IMG/VR virus record: IMGVR_UViG_3300009008_000080
Span: 1 to 43,702 of that record
Length of the DNA stretch: 43,702 nt
Direction: 5' to 3' (one strand)
From: a virus
Shown: positions 15,602 to 24,718 of the stretch, one piece after another
Layout of the letters: the number at the start of each line of letters is the position of its first letter
How positions within the stretch are numbered: the stretch's first letter is position 1
Position numbers and translations under genes: made by a program
Notes under the pieces: generated by a model
Seen by the model: the letters and a program-made list of their open reading frames with translations, nothing else
Databases searched by the model: none
What the model was told of the DNA's origin: nothing

Positions 15602-16195
15602 ATGGCTGACTTAAGTAAAATTGATACGCATGTTGCTGATGCCCTAGACAGGCTTTTACACCAATATAAAGACAAGCCACGGCTTGAGTCTTGGGTATCT
15701 CTTTATGTGACTCTTTTGCAGGAAGTTGAAGACACTGGCGACTCACTCTGTATGTTGCTTGATATTGTGACTCAAGATGGTGACCGACTCGACCTTATAG
15801 GCGGAATTGTAGGTGTTTCAAGAGCTGGGAAGAATGATGCAGAGTATCGTATAGCTATTTATGCTAAAATAGGACAAAACACGTCGAATGCAACTATAGA
15901 GGCTGTCATAGGTGTGATGAAGCTTTTATCTCAAGCTGATGGTGTTTTTATTATCGCAAATTATCCAGCCACAATTTCAATACAATTGAATGTTGACCCT
16001 GCTGGTCTTGATGCTGATGGGTTACTGCTTGTTGCGCAAAAAATAGTCGCTGGGGGCGTAAAAGTTGGTGATATTTCCGCCTTTGCTGGTGAAGAAGCTT
16101 TTGCTTTTGAAGGGCCCACACCTGGTCAAGGCTTTGGTGATGAAGGTGACCCATTAGTAGGCGGAAGGTTTGCAGGAATTCTTATTGGAACTTAG
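15602..16195 (+). CDS. Baseplate / tail protein (DUF2612, tail protein I-like)
   Basis: A 197-residue protein of DUF2612 style, the functional analogue of P2 tail protein I. Features are HQYKDKPRLESWVSLYVTLL, DGDRLDLIGGIVGVSRAGK and a RIAIYAKIGQNTSNATIEAV helix. It would attach the fibre to the baseplate. The last 40 residues (AGEEAFAFEGPTPGQGFGDE) resemble a fibre-interaction extension. It follows J and precedes the first fibre gene by 10 bases. Confidence 0.78.
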   Translation: MADLSKIDTHVADALDRLLHQYKDKPRLESWVSLYVTLLQEVEDTGDSLCMLLDIVTQDGDRLDLIGGIVGVSRAGKNDAEYRIAIYAKIGQNTSNATIEAVIGVMKLLSQADGVFIIANYPATISIQLNVDPAGLDADGLLLVAQKIVAGGVKVGDISAFAGEEAFAFEGPTPGQGFGDEGDPLVGGRFAGILIGT

Positions 16196-16205
16196 GAGAT
16201 AGAAA

Positions 16206-17690
16206 ATGGCAAAACCAGATAATTTACCGCGTTGGGCAGACCAGAACCCTGGAGGAGTTGTTGAGCCAAACGAGGCAAAGAAAAACACAGGGTGGGTTGT
16301 TGATGAACGTCCGCCTGCACAGTTCTTTAATTGGCTACTTTTGAAAGCATACCAATGGTTGCAGTACTTAGGAAGGCGCTCAGATTCTCAACGTCCTATG
16401 CAGCTTCGCGCTGAAGACTCTGTTACGTGGACTGGTGCAGAACTTCAATTCGCAGAAAACATTGACCTTTATTTCAGAGAAGGTGGAAGCGTTTTTAGAA
16501 ATAGCATTTCTAACGCCGATTCGCCTCTAGCTATAGGTGATGGGCAGGTGTTAGTATTACGAAAAGATAACACTCAAGATACCAACCTTTCCGTACAGGC
16601 TGTTTATGGTGACCTTTCTGATGGTGAATATATTGTTGTTGATGAGGCGAGCCTTACAGACACAAATGAAGAGCAAGAAATTATCTTGTTTAGACGACGT
16701 GGTGACGAGCTAGAATTACCTTTCTGGGGTAGAATTATCAATGCAGGTCAAACGCTGTTTTTTGGTGAATTACCGCAACATGACCACTCAGGGCCAGAAG
16801 AAGGCGGGCAGTTTCAGCATAACAACCTTTTAGGAAGGGATAACCTAAACACCCATAGTGTGTTTACGGCAGTTGATGGAAGCAGAGCATTTACAGGAAA
16901 CCAGTCAATGGGTGGGAATAGAATTACGAACGCACAAGACCCTGTTGGACAGCAAGACTATGCCACAAAAGAATATGTGGATAATAATATACCAGGGCTA
17001 CATACCCACGAAATCCCAGATGTTGGCTCAGACCAAATTACTGTCATTTGGAATGCAGACGGCGGTGGGCTTTTTGACGGAAATGACGACGATAGTGGTA
17101 TTGCATTTCCTTTAGCAACAAATGGAACTGCAAATGGTGAATTTGAATTTGATAACCCAAGAGCCGATGGTGCGTTTATGGTGTTGCCAGACCCTGGAGC
17201 AACAATTGATATTATGGATGATAACAGCGGCTCGACTTTATATACTATAGAAAATATAGTTAATTTAGGCGGTGGTAGATATAGAGTAGAACTTCAGGGA
17301 GACCCTGATATAACGAGGTTTACAACTGGTCAAAATGCACGTTTTTGGATGAAAGTTATTCAATTTATGACTGGCACGGGACAGAGTGTTTTTAATGGTG
17401 AAAATGATTGGCAGGGAGGTCATAGGCTTCAAATATGGTATGAGCTAAGTGAAGACCTTGTTTTTACGGTTGAGGTCGATGGCGTTGCGGATAATGACAT
17501 CGTCATTCCTTCAATTATTGGTTATCACCATTATGGCGAGGGATTTGACGCAAATGACGGTTACTCAATTGAAACTATTGAAAGGATTGGTGATAATTGG
17601 AGGTTTACAATCCTTTTGCGAAACAGAGATGATGCAAGGCTAGATTTATATTTTAATATTATACCAAGAGAAAGCACTGCAAGCATTTAA
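16206..17690 (+). CDS. Tail fibre protein
   Basis: A 494-residue fibre. The N-terminus (RPPAQFFNWLLLKAYQWLQY) is of the kind that docks to the baseplate. A central LPQHDHSGPEEGG motif and FTGNQSMGGNRITNAQDP followed by DYATKEYVDNN are signature fibre-shaft repeats. The C-terminal 200 residues are beta-rich and probably bind the receptor. It is the first gene of the host-recognition block and has an AGGAG site. Confidence 0.85.
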   Translation: MAKPDNLPRWADQNPGGVVEPNEAKKNTGWVVDERPPAQFFNWLLLKAYQWLQYLGRRSDSQRPMQLRAEDSVTWTGAELQFAENIDLYFREGGSVFRNSISNADSPLAIGDGQVLVLRKDNTQDTNLSVQAVYGDLSDGEYIVVDEASLTDTNEEQEIILFRRRGDELELPFWGRIINAGQTLFFGELPQHDHSGPEEGGQFQHNNLLGRDNLNTHSVFTAVDGSRAFTGNQSMGGNRITNAQDPVGQQDYATKEYVDNNIPGLHTHEIPDVGSDQITVIWNADGGGLFDGNDDDSGIAFPLATNGTANGEFEFDNPRADGAFMVLPDPGATIDIMDDNSGSTLYTIENIVNLGGGRYRVELQGDPDITRFTTGQNARFWMKVIQFMTGTGQSVFNGENDWQGGHRLQIWYELSEDLVFTVEVDGVADNDIVIPSIIGYHHYGEGFDANDGYSIETIERIGDNWRFTILLRNRDDARLDLYFNIIPRESTASI

Positions 17691-17699
17691 GGAGGGGTT

Positions 17700-18005
17700 A
17701 TGGCTAAACAAATTTCTCAATCATTTACTTTAGAAATGAAGTCTTTGGCAGAAAAAATGAAAGACTGTGATTTAAACAATTTTATAAGTAAATTATCAAA
17801 AGGTGAAATGGAAAGTATGAATGAAATAAGCGCTGATACACTTATTGATATTTTAGAGCTTTGTAAAAATCTTGTGCATAATGCAGGCTATTCTCATTTT
17901 GGTAATAATTTTGCTAATTCTGTTGTTTTACTAACTGGGGTTATCAGTCAAATTCGTCGAGGAAGAAAAAAGGCTCTTGAACAGGATAAAGAAAATAAAG
18001 AATAA
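17700..18005 (+). CDS. Hypothetical protein in fibre region
   Basis: A 101-residue protein of unknown function. It is helical and mildly charged, with DTLIDILELCKNLVHNAGY in the middle and a basic C-terminal tail (RRGRKKALEQDKENKE). There is no signal peptide or membrane segment. RBS is AAGGAGGGG. Position directly after a tail fibre suggests a fibre assembly factor, but no sequence signal supports this. Confidence 0.65.
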   Translation: MAKQISQSFTLEMKSLAEKMKDCDLNNFISKLSKGEMESMNEISADTLIDILELCKNLVHNAGYSHFGNNFANSVVLLTGVISQIRRGRKKALEQDKENKE

Positions 18006-18067
18006 AGTTAATTATTTTAGTGAAAGAGTTTCTAAATCTCTTATATTTTAGGAAAAAGGAGTATCAA

Positions 18068-18424
18068 ATGCGAACAATAGCAAAATTTTCTATTATCTTT
18101 TGCTTACTTACAATGCCAGTGCTTGCATTTGGTCAAGCGTTCAGGCCGCCTACTAGCGTCATTGTAAATATACCTTTAGCGGGAAATGATGATAGAACAC
18201 AAGCGCCAGAGCTTCAAGTTTCTGCGTGCAGTGTACAGGCTCACCACAATAACGTGGGGGCTATTTACAATGGTGGTGCTGATGTCACAAATGCTGGTGG
18301 TGTGAACAGAGGTATCAAAATTGACGCTGATGAAGGTCATGGGCCTATTCTTATGGGGAATAGAAACAATATTTTCCTTGCTGCTGATGTTGCTGGCGAT
18401 AAGGCCATTGTCTACTGTAATTAG
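18068..18424 (+). CDS. Secreted small protein with virion-type domain
   Basis: A 118-residue protein. The start at 18068 is chosen because AAAGGAG lies just upstream and because the product then begins with a clear Sec signal peptide (MRTIAKF, a FSIIFCLLTMPVLAF core, cleavage near AFG-QA). The mature part contains GAIYNGGADVTNAGGV followed by an ILMGNRNNIFLAADV segment. This pattern is seen in small beta-sandwich domains on phage virions. Two cysteines, near residues 60 and 117, could pair in the periplasm. A secreted protein inside a fibre block is unusual; function unknown. Confidence 0.75.
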   Translation: MRTIAKFSIIFCLLTMPVLAFGQAFRPPTSVIVNIPLAGNDDRTQAPELQVSACSVQAHHNNVGAIYNGGADVTNAGGVNRGIKIDADEGHGPILMGNRNNIFLAADVAGDKAIVYCN

Positions 18425-18432
18425 GAGAAGCT

Positions 18433-19308
18433 ATGCGCTTTTTTAAATATTTCGTTTCATTGCTTCTTATTTCAAATATTGCGTTTGCCAATTCTGGTTT
18501 ATTGCCAATTACTGCTGGTGAAGGCGGTGGGCCAGGGCCAGGTGGTGGCATTGAGTATGACGCTGCCGTACAAGATGGCGATGCTTTTATTTCACTAAGA
18601 ATAAATGAAAATACTTTAGGTAAGGCTACTGGTATATCAGAGTCTGTTCTTATCTCGCTTCACACTATCAACTCATGTTCAAACGACGTGGGAACAGTGG
18701 AAATTGGAACTGATGTTGATAACGTGACTGTGAATTGGACGTATAACCGAAACGGCGATGACCCTGAATCGCAAGAGGTGTCAATGAACCCAGGCGACCT
18801 GCCAGGTGGTGACCCTGATGTAAGGGCGGTCGGTGATAGACAGGCTATTTATGCAGGTCTTGGGCTTGATGAGGTCAACACTACATTCACCATTGATGCT
18901 GTAGGTGATGACGAGACTTGGGGTGCTGCTGCTGGTAACCCTACAAGCTGTAACACGTCGGTGAACTTCTTGCCTTGTGTTTATTTTGGCATTTCTCAGG
19001 CTGACGACATAGACACAGGTGCTGAAATTATGGCTAACTTTGCAGCCTCTTGTGAGCTAGATGCGAATAGAGGTCATACATATAACTTTGATGCTTCTCA
19101 AGGTGGCGGGAATAACTATCTTTATGTTGCATATCCTCAAGCTTATGGCGTTCCAGCTCAAACGCTTTTCAATGGGTTTATCTTTAATGACTACCAGACG
19201 ACACAGAATGAGAACTTAATAAACGCTCAAGGATATGCTCAAAACTATATTATCCTGCGCACCAATAACCAATTTAACGGTGATGACATTACATGGGTGA
19301 TACAATGA
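18433..19308 (+). CDS. Secreted protein with receptor-binding-like C-terminal domain
   Basis: A 291-residue protein. The first 19 residues form a Sec signal peptide (basic MRFFK, hydrophobic core VSLLLISNIAF, cleavage near AFA-NS), then a Gly/Pro-rich linker. The C-terminal domain (about 185-291) has the pattern YFG, NNYLYVAYPQAYGVP, FNGFIFNDY, YAQNYIILRTNNQFNGDD. This is found at the ends of many phage tail proteins. Four cysteines are compatible with periplasmic disulfides. The next gene repeats this domain without signal or cysteine. It could be an exported structural protein or a receptor-masking factor (inference). Confidence 0.75.
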   Translation: MRFFKYFVSLLLISNIAFANSGLLPITAGEGGGPGPGGGIEYDAAVQDGDAFISLRINENTLGKATGISESVLISLHTINSCSNDVGTVEIGTDVDNVTVNWTYNRNGDDPESQEVSMNPGDLPGGDPDVRAVGDRQAIYAGLGLDEVNTTFTIDAVGDDETWGAAAGNPTSCNTSVNFLPCVYFGISQADDIDTGAEIMANFAASCELDANRGHTYNFDASQGGGNNYLYVAYPQAYGVPAQTLFNGFIFNDYQTTQNENLINAQGYAQNYIILRTNNQFNGDDITWVIQ

Positions 19309-19640
19309 TAATTTTCCAAGGTTTTGCAAATTTCGATATTTCTAATGCTGAGAAGCTTATGGAACACGTTCCAGCTTCAAACCAAGAAAGTCCGTTTAAG
19401 AAATTCGAGTTTAATGCAAGCACAAATGGTGAGGAAAACTTTCTCTATGTTGCCTACCCAAAGAGTGCTGGGAAGCCTAGTAAAACTCAATTTGGTGGAT
19501 TTGGTGAGGACTTTACAGCTTATGAAGTGAAGGAAGTGGAAATTTCAGTTACGCCAGAAAAAAAGGAAACTTTTCTCATGTTTAAGAGCCAAAACAAATA
19601 TAATGGCAATAACTTAACATGGGAATTTTTTAAGGGGTAA
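19305..19640 (+). CDS. Small protein, cytoplasmic paralogue of preceding C-terminal domain
   Basis: A 111-residue protein starting at the ATGA overlap with the previous stop; the ATG at 19293 would only add four residues. Its sequence NFLYVAYPKSAGKPSKTQFG ... GGFGEDF ... MFKSQNKYNGNNLTWEF lines up with the C-terminal domain of the preceding protein (NYLYVAYPQAYGVP ... RTNNQFNGDDITW). It has no signal peptide and no cysteine. It is probably a virion tip domain or fibre subunit born by duplication. Confidence 0.75.
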   Translation: MIIFQGFANFDISNAEKLMEHVPASNQESPFKKFEFNASTNGEENFLYVAYPKSAGKPSKTQFGGFGEDFTAYEVKEVEISVTPEKKETFLMFKSQNKYNGNNLTWEFFKG

Positions 19641-19643
19641 GAC

Positions 19644-20963
19644 ATGCCAAATGAACGGGGTACAGTTATCGGTGCGGCGATAGTCCCCACGAACCCTTTA
19701 GACCAGTATGCAACGCATGATGCTTATTGGGGTCGTGGTGGTACCAGAACTGTTGCCGACTTAGCAGAAAGAAATGCAATACCAGCACAACGTCTTGAAG
19801 AAGGCATGCTTGTCTATGTTCAGGCCGATGGTGCAATTGGTGCAATGTATCAATTGCAGCCAGGCTTTGGCGTTCCTACCGTTGATGGCGACTGGGAATT
19901 GTTCCACGGTGGCGGTGCAGGTGTTGGCGTTCGTAATGAGTTTTGGGTTGATACTGCTGGTGATGATGGAAACGATGGAAGCCAAGCGAACCCATTCCTT
20001 ACATGGCAAAAAGCTGCTGACGAAGCGACTGCCGCACTTCCAACAATGGGAATGGCGACAATTCATATCAATAATGGACTTTACGACCTAGCTACAGGGG
20101 CAAATTTCACAGGAAACGCCGCAGGTGTTATAAAAATCACTACCGACGACCCTTCTATTCCTGCCGCAGTTCTTCTTAGAGGAATCGCAAACAACCTTGG
20201 GTACGGAATTACAGTAAATAACCCGAACCTAGTACTTGATATTGAAGGGTTTAACACTCAACGTTCCGCCTTTGGGCTTAATGTATTGGCTGGAAACGTA
20301 CTTATTGGGTATGTTGGTTTTAATGACCATGCTTTTGATGTTGTTGCTAATGGATACTTCTCAAAGGCAAAATTTATTCAAAACACCAATGGTGATGCAG
20401 CTCTTGTTGGTGCAAATGCAAATGGCTCGTATGGTTGTTATGCAATTGCAGGTGGTATGATAGAAGTTGACCAAGATATTTCTGTAAGCCTTGCCGATGA
20501 GTGTTTTAGAAATGAAGGTGGACGAATACTTTGCCGTCAAACAAGAACCCTTACTTTGCTTCCAATTGCACTACCTAATGCCTGCGCATTTAGAACAACT
20601 TCAGGTGGTTTGAGCATCATTCGTTCAACCATTAGCCCAGACGGAACAGTTGCACAGCCTTTATTGGCTAATGCGAATATCGCATTTGATGTGGATAATG
20701 GAACGCAGATAATGGACTTTTCCTCAAACTATAATTTGGACAACTTTACGCTTGGCATTAGAATTATCAACACTGGAAAGGTCATTGATGATGGTAATAC
20801 GTGGCTTTACAACAATGTTACTCAGCATGTTCTGTATGACCAGTCTGCTCAATGGAAGAGTAGAAGGCACTTTGATACTGATGACATTGCTTATCAGGGA
20901 AGTAATTCATTCCAAAGCGGAATACACTATGAAATGCGTAATTTATTAAGGACTATGAGGTAG
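19644..20963 (+). CDS. Tail fibre/spike with right-handed beta-helix
   Basis: A 439-residue protein. The N-terminal 85 residues (GRGGTRTVADLAERNAIP, then EGMLVYVQADGAIGAMYQL) are a common virion attachment domain. It continues with EFWVDTAGDDGNDGSQANPF, the typical opening of pectate-lyase-like beta-helices, and NPFLTWQKAADEA. Many short V/I-rich turns follow. It probably binds or degrades host surface polysaccharide. No catalytic residues can be assigned by eye. It starts 3 bases after the previous stop. Confidence 0.78.
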   Translation: MPNERGTVIGAAIVPTNPLDQYATHDAYWGRGGTRTVADLAERNAIPAQRLEEGMLVYVQADGAIGAMYQLQPGFGVPTVDGDWELFHGGGAGVGVRNEFWVDTAGDDGNDGSQANPFLTWQKAADEATAALPTMGMATIHINNGLYDLATGANFTGNAAGVIKITTDDPSIPAAVLLRGIANNLGYGITVNNPNLVLDIEGFNTQRSAFGLNVLAGNVLIGYVGFNDHAFDVVANGYFSKAKFIQNTNGDAALVGANANGSYGCYAIAGGMIEVDQDISVSLADECFRNEGGRILCRQTRTLTLLPIALPNACAFRTTSGGLSIIRSTISPDGTVAQPLLANANIAFDVDNGTQIMDFSSNYNLDNFTLGIRIINTGKVIDDGNTWLYNNVTQHVLYDQSAQWKSRRHFDTDDIAYQGSNSFQSGIHYEMRNLLRTMR

Positions 20964-20966
20964 CTT

Positions 20967-21737
20967 ATGGGCTTTAAATGGAACTTGTTGGCACAGCTAA
21001 CCCCAGCAAATACATTAGTAAACACACTTTATTTCCCCCCTGCGGGTAAAAAAGCGATGATTGAGAAGGTTGTTGTTTCTGCCGCAGAAGGTGGTGGCCC
21101 TGTTCAGGGTCATTTGTTCTATGATGCCGATGGAAACGAGGCAACTGAGAACACAGCTCTTTTATGGGACGCTTCTGTTTCACCAAGTCAACCGACCACA
21201 TTTGGCGAGACAGATACACTTATGCTTCCGATGAATAGTGTGAACTCAACTATCCGTTGTAGAAGTGAGCAGGCAAACGGTCTTACTTTCTCAGTTTATG
21301 GATATGAGTATCTTGTTGAGGACTTTACTGAAGGCTTTTTTGACCTTACTGAGCCGCCTGGTTCTGAGCTTAAAGATATTTTCTTTAACTTGGCACAAAT
21401 TAGACCTGCTGGCGGTGCTGGTATACCTTTTAATATCACAGGCCCTGCTGGAAGCAACCCAACACCTGCCAACCAACAAATAATTTTGACTGACTTGATA
21501 GCAACAAACACTTCAGCTCAGAATGGCAACTTATATTTGTATCATGATAAGGATGGTGAGGTTTTTGGTGATGGCTCAAGAATTATGACACGCTTCTTGC
21601 CTAAAGGTTTTATGTGGCATTGGGGTGCTATGGATATTCCACTTACGAGTTTAGATGCGTTTGCGGTTGAGTCGGATATAAACGCAGGGATTAACTTTAC
21701 GATTATTGCGGAAAGAAGACCAATAAGGAGCATTTAA
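20967..21737 (+). CDS. Fibre-associated protein with two related domains
   Basis: A 256-residue beta-rich protein that seems built of two similar halves of about 125 residues. The first half has TLYFPPAGKKAMIEKVVVSA and VQGHLFYDADGNEA; the second has QQIILTDLIATNTSAQNGNL and YHDKDGEVFGDG. This is the jelly-roll style of phage accessory structural proteins. No signal peptide. It lies 3 bases after one fibre and 1 base before the largest fibre, so a shared assembly is likely. Confidence 0.7.
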   Translation: MGFKWNLLAQLTPANTLVNTLYFPPAGKKAMIEKVVVSAAEGGGPVQGHLFYDADGNEATENTALLWDASVSPSQPTTFGETDTLMLPMNSVNSTIRCRSEQANGLTFSVYGYEYLVEDFTEGFFDLTEPPGSELKDIFFNLAQIRPAGGAGIPFNITGPAGSNPTPANQQIILTDLIATNTSAQNGNLYLYHDKDGEVFGDGSRIMTRFLPKGFMWHWGAMDIPLTSLDAFAVESDINAGINFTIIAERRPIRSI

Positions 21738-21738
21738 A

Positions 21739-24705
21739 ATGGTAGAACAATATCACCCACTTAATTTTGACGGTCAACCCGTTCAGGTTGTCATTGGGCC
21801 TAACAGGCAATTCAAGACGTTCACAGACGCGATTGACATTGCCCAAAACCAAATTGGCTCGCCTACTACTACTGTAGTTATTACGGCTGACCCTGCTACT
21901 TACTCAGAAAGTTTTTCACTTCCTAAGAATGTCTATCTTGTCGGCAAAACAGACCAGAGTAGAGGTGTGGTTATTAGCGGTAAAGTTACGCTTGACCACG
22001 GTGACGGCGTTGGGAACCAATTCTCGAACAGAAACGGTATCTCTAATATCATGATTTCAAATGAAGGTGACTATGCGGTCGACTTCACTGGAACTAATGA
22101 ACAAGAGACATTTCTTAAAAACGTCCATATTTACGGTGGTGCAACTGGATTAGGTCTTAAAGCTGATAACACTGCTGCTGCACCTGGTGGAACATCTACA
22201 ATCCGACTTGAAGGCTGGACGCATGTTTGGGGCGATGCTGCTAACACTAATAAGCAAATTACTCAGGCTGGAAACACAAGGATTAACGTTGCAAACGGTT
22301 ATCTTGATGTAGGTCAAGCTGGTATTATTGATGTTCCTGCATGGTCTGTTACAGGTGATGGTACAATTTGGACAAGCAACGGTTCAATTCAGATTACAGG
22401 ACAACTAGAGACAACTACAAACACTGGTTCCATCAATATTGGCAACCTTATCATTACGACAAACACGGTTTCTGCTCTCGTTTGCAATTCGGTCGGTCTT
22501 ATGTCGGTGGGCAACTTCTTTGGTATCGCAGCAAGTGGTGCTGCCGTTCCTGCCGTAACTGGTGCTGGTGCATTTGCTCACGGTTCAGCTACCTTTGGGC
22601 AGTCTGGTTTTATTGATTATATTGCTTCGACTATCAACGGTGGTTTAGGGCCAAACGCTGCTGCTATACCAGTTCGTTTAGAGTCTTACATTGCTGATAA
22701 ATATGTTGTTGGCCCTACTCGAAAATTTAAAACAGCCACAGAAGCTATCGCAACGGCAAGCGCTGTTGGGGATACTACTGCGACAATTACCATTGCAGAA
22801 AATATCACTGAAGATATTTCATTGCCTGCTGGCATGCACTTAAAAGGTGTTTCTGACCAACGTAACTACAATGTCACTATCAGTGGTTCAATTACTGTTA
22901 CTGGGGCTGTTGGGGGTTCTACTTCAATTAGTGGCTTAAATGTAACCACTGGGGCTCAGAACGCCTTGGTTGTGAATACTGCCACTACTGTAAGGCTTCA
23001 CAACTCAACATTCGCCTCAAACGGTGATGACGCTATCTTGGTAAATGACGCAGGTGCAAACGTAGTTGCATACAATATCAGCGCTGACGAGACAGGCGGG
23101 GCTCACAACCCTATCAACCTCACAAATGGGACTGTCACAATTGACACCTTCAGTAACACCGCAGCAAGCGGTATCTGTGCTTCTGTTGACGCAGGAACAC
23201 TAACATTCAACAATGCGGCTATTTCTGGTAAGGTTGATGTTTCTGGCACTGGTGCATGCAACTTGTTTGGAAGCACCGTTTCTGCCACAGGGTCTTGTCT
23301 AACCACAAACTCAACTGGCACAACACTTCTCGGGAACTGTTCTCTTGTAAATGCTGGCGGTGATACAATTGATGGCGCTGGGGTATTTGCTTATCAAAAT
23401 GTAAGCTTCTTAGGTGTTGGTAATACCTTCGCGAGCACTCTAAACGGTGGTGCAGGTGCTGACGCTGGGGTTGTGAAACTTAGAGGGGCTGCTGGTTTTA
23501 TTTTTGACTCAACTAAGGGTGTTTCTGCAACGAACCTTCAAGCTGCCCTTGATGAAGTTGCTCAAGATGTAGATAGAGGATGTTATACCATTGGTTCAAA
23601 CGCACAGTTTGCAAGTTTCGCTGATGCAAAAGCTCAGGCGATACTTGATGGGAATGCTAATGCGGTGTTTATCCTTTTTGAAGACCTCACAGAGAATATA
23701 GTTATTCCAGAGGGGATGACTATTATGTCTAAGGTTCAGCAAGGAAGACCTGCACTTACTTTAACGGGCAGCATTAGGTCTTCGGATGTTGGTGGACAGC
23801 TCGCTACTAACGTTATCGGCCTTATCATTACAGGTGATGGAACTGAGGCAACTGTTGTAGCAGATAATGCGAGTGCTCTTGCGTTTAGTGAGTGTGTGCT
23901 TACCAATAACGGTGACTTCCCTATCTTGTTCTCAGACACAAACGGTGCAAGTGTTCATTTCGATTCATGTCAGAGCATTTCAGTTGCCGCTACAGCACCT
24001 TACATGGATATTGACGATGGCAATATCACTGGCTCACGCTCTGTATTCGGTATTTTTGCAGGCTCAAAAATTATTGCTGATATTAGCGCTGGGGCACTTA
24101 CTTCAGACCGTTGTGGTTTTCAAGGGCCTATTGTTACTAGTGGAACTGGTGGCTTCACCAAGTCAAGCGGAAGCATAAATTGTGCTAGCGGTGCAGTTCC
24201 AGTTACTCATAATGGAACTGGTTTCTGCTCAATAACAAGAAGCAGTCTTTTTAGAGCAGATGCTGACTCTAACGTTATTGAAGGAACTGGCGAAATTCAA
24301 TATCATGACCTTCATTTCTCAGGTTCTTCTAAGCTCATTCAATCTACAGTAGACCTTAGACCACAGTTTAGCCTCGATGATATGCACAGACCAGGTACCA
24401 TTGACCTCGCTGCTGGTGATGAGGTTCCCGTTGGACAGTGGAAAAAGCTCACTATCGGTGGGGACGGTGGGAATGTCACTCTTACCTCAACGCCTTCTAT
24501 TGATACTGATGTGCCAGACGGGACTGAAATTAGGCTTTATGGGACTACAAACACGGTTACTATTCAAGATAAAGGAACGCTTCCTGGAAGTGCAGTAAAT
24601 CTTCCTGGTGGTGCGGCTGACATGGAATTGGCGGAAAACGATATTGCAATTTTAGAAAAACGAAACGGCGAATGGTTCTTAATTAGTTTTGCTGACCATT
24701 CATAA
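21739..24705 (+). CDS. Large tail fibre with three beta-helix repeats
   Basis: A 988-residue protein, the largest of the genome. Three related units of about 300 residues begin with VVIGPNRQFKTFTDAIDIA (about residue 17), YVVGPTRKFKTATEAIATA (322) and YTIGSNAQFASFADAKAQA (614). Each goes on into a right-handed beta-helix rich in Val, Thr, Asn and Gly. A linker STKGVSATNLQAALDEV precedes the third. The C-terminal domain (about 880-988, with NVTLTSTPSIDTDVPDGTEI) looks like a trimer tip. It is likely the main receptor-binding or depolymerising fibre. Confidence 0.82.
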   Translation: MVEQYHPLNFDGQPVQVVIGPNRQFKTFTDAIDIAQNQIGSPTTTVVITADPATYSESFSLPKNVYLVGKTDQSRGVVISGKVTLDHGDGVGNQFSNRNGISNIMISNEGDYAVDFTGTNEQETFLKNVHIYGGATGLGLKADNTAAAPGGTSTIRLEGWTHVWGDAANTNKQITQAGNTRINVANGYLDVGQAGIIDVPAWSVTGDGTIWTSNGSIQITGQLETTTNTGSINIGNLIITTNTVSALVCNSVGLMSVGNFFGIAASGAAVPAVTGAGAFAHGSATFGQSGFIDYIASTINGGLGPNAAAIPVRLESYIADKYVVGPTRKFKTATEAIATASAVGDTTATITIAENITEDISLPAGMHLKGVSDQRNYNVTISGSITVTGAVGGSTSISGLNVTTGAQNALVVNTATTVRLHNSTFASNGDDAILVNDAGANVVAYNISADETGGAHNPINLTNGTVTIDTFSNTAASGICASVDAGTLTFNNAAISGKVDVSGTGACNLFGSTVSATGSCLTTNSTGTTLLGNCSLVNAGGDTIDGAGVFAYQNVSFLGVGNTFASTLNGGAGADAGVVKLRGAAGFIFDSTKGVSATNLQAALDEVAQDVDRGCYTIGSNAQFASFADAKAQAILDGNANAVFILFEDLTENIVIPEGMTIMSKVQQGRPALTLTGSIRSSDVGGQLATNVIGLIITGDGTEATVVADNASALAFSECVLTNNGDFPILFSDTNGASVHFDSCQSISVAATAPYMDIDDGNITGSRSVFGIFAGSKIIADISAGALTSDRCGFQGPIVTSGTGGFTKSSGSINCASGAVPVTHNGTGFCSITRSSLFRADADSNVIEGTGEIQYHDLHFSGSSKLIQSTVDLRPQFSLDDMHRPGTIDLAAGDEVPVGQWKKLTIGGDGGNVTLTSTPSIDTDVPDGTEIRLYGTTNTVTIQDKGTLPGSAVNLPGGAADMELAENDIAILEKRNGEWFLISFADHS

Positions 24706-24718
24706 AAGGAGTTGAATT

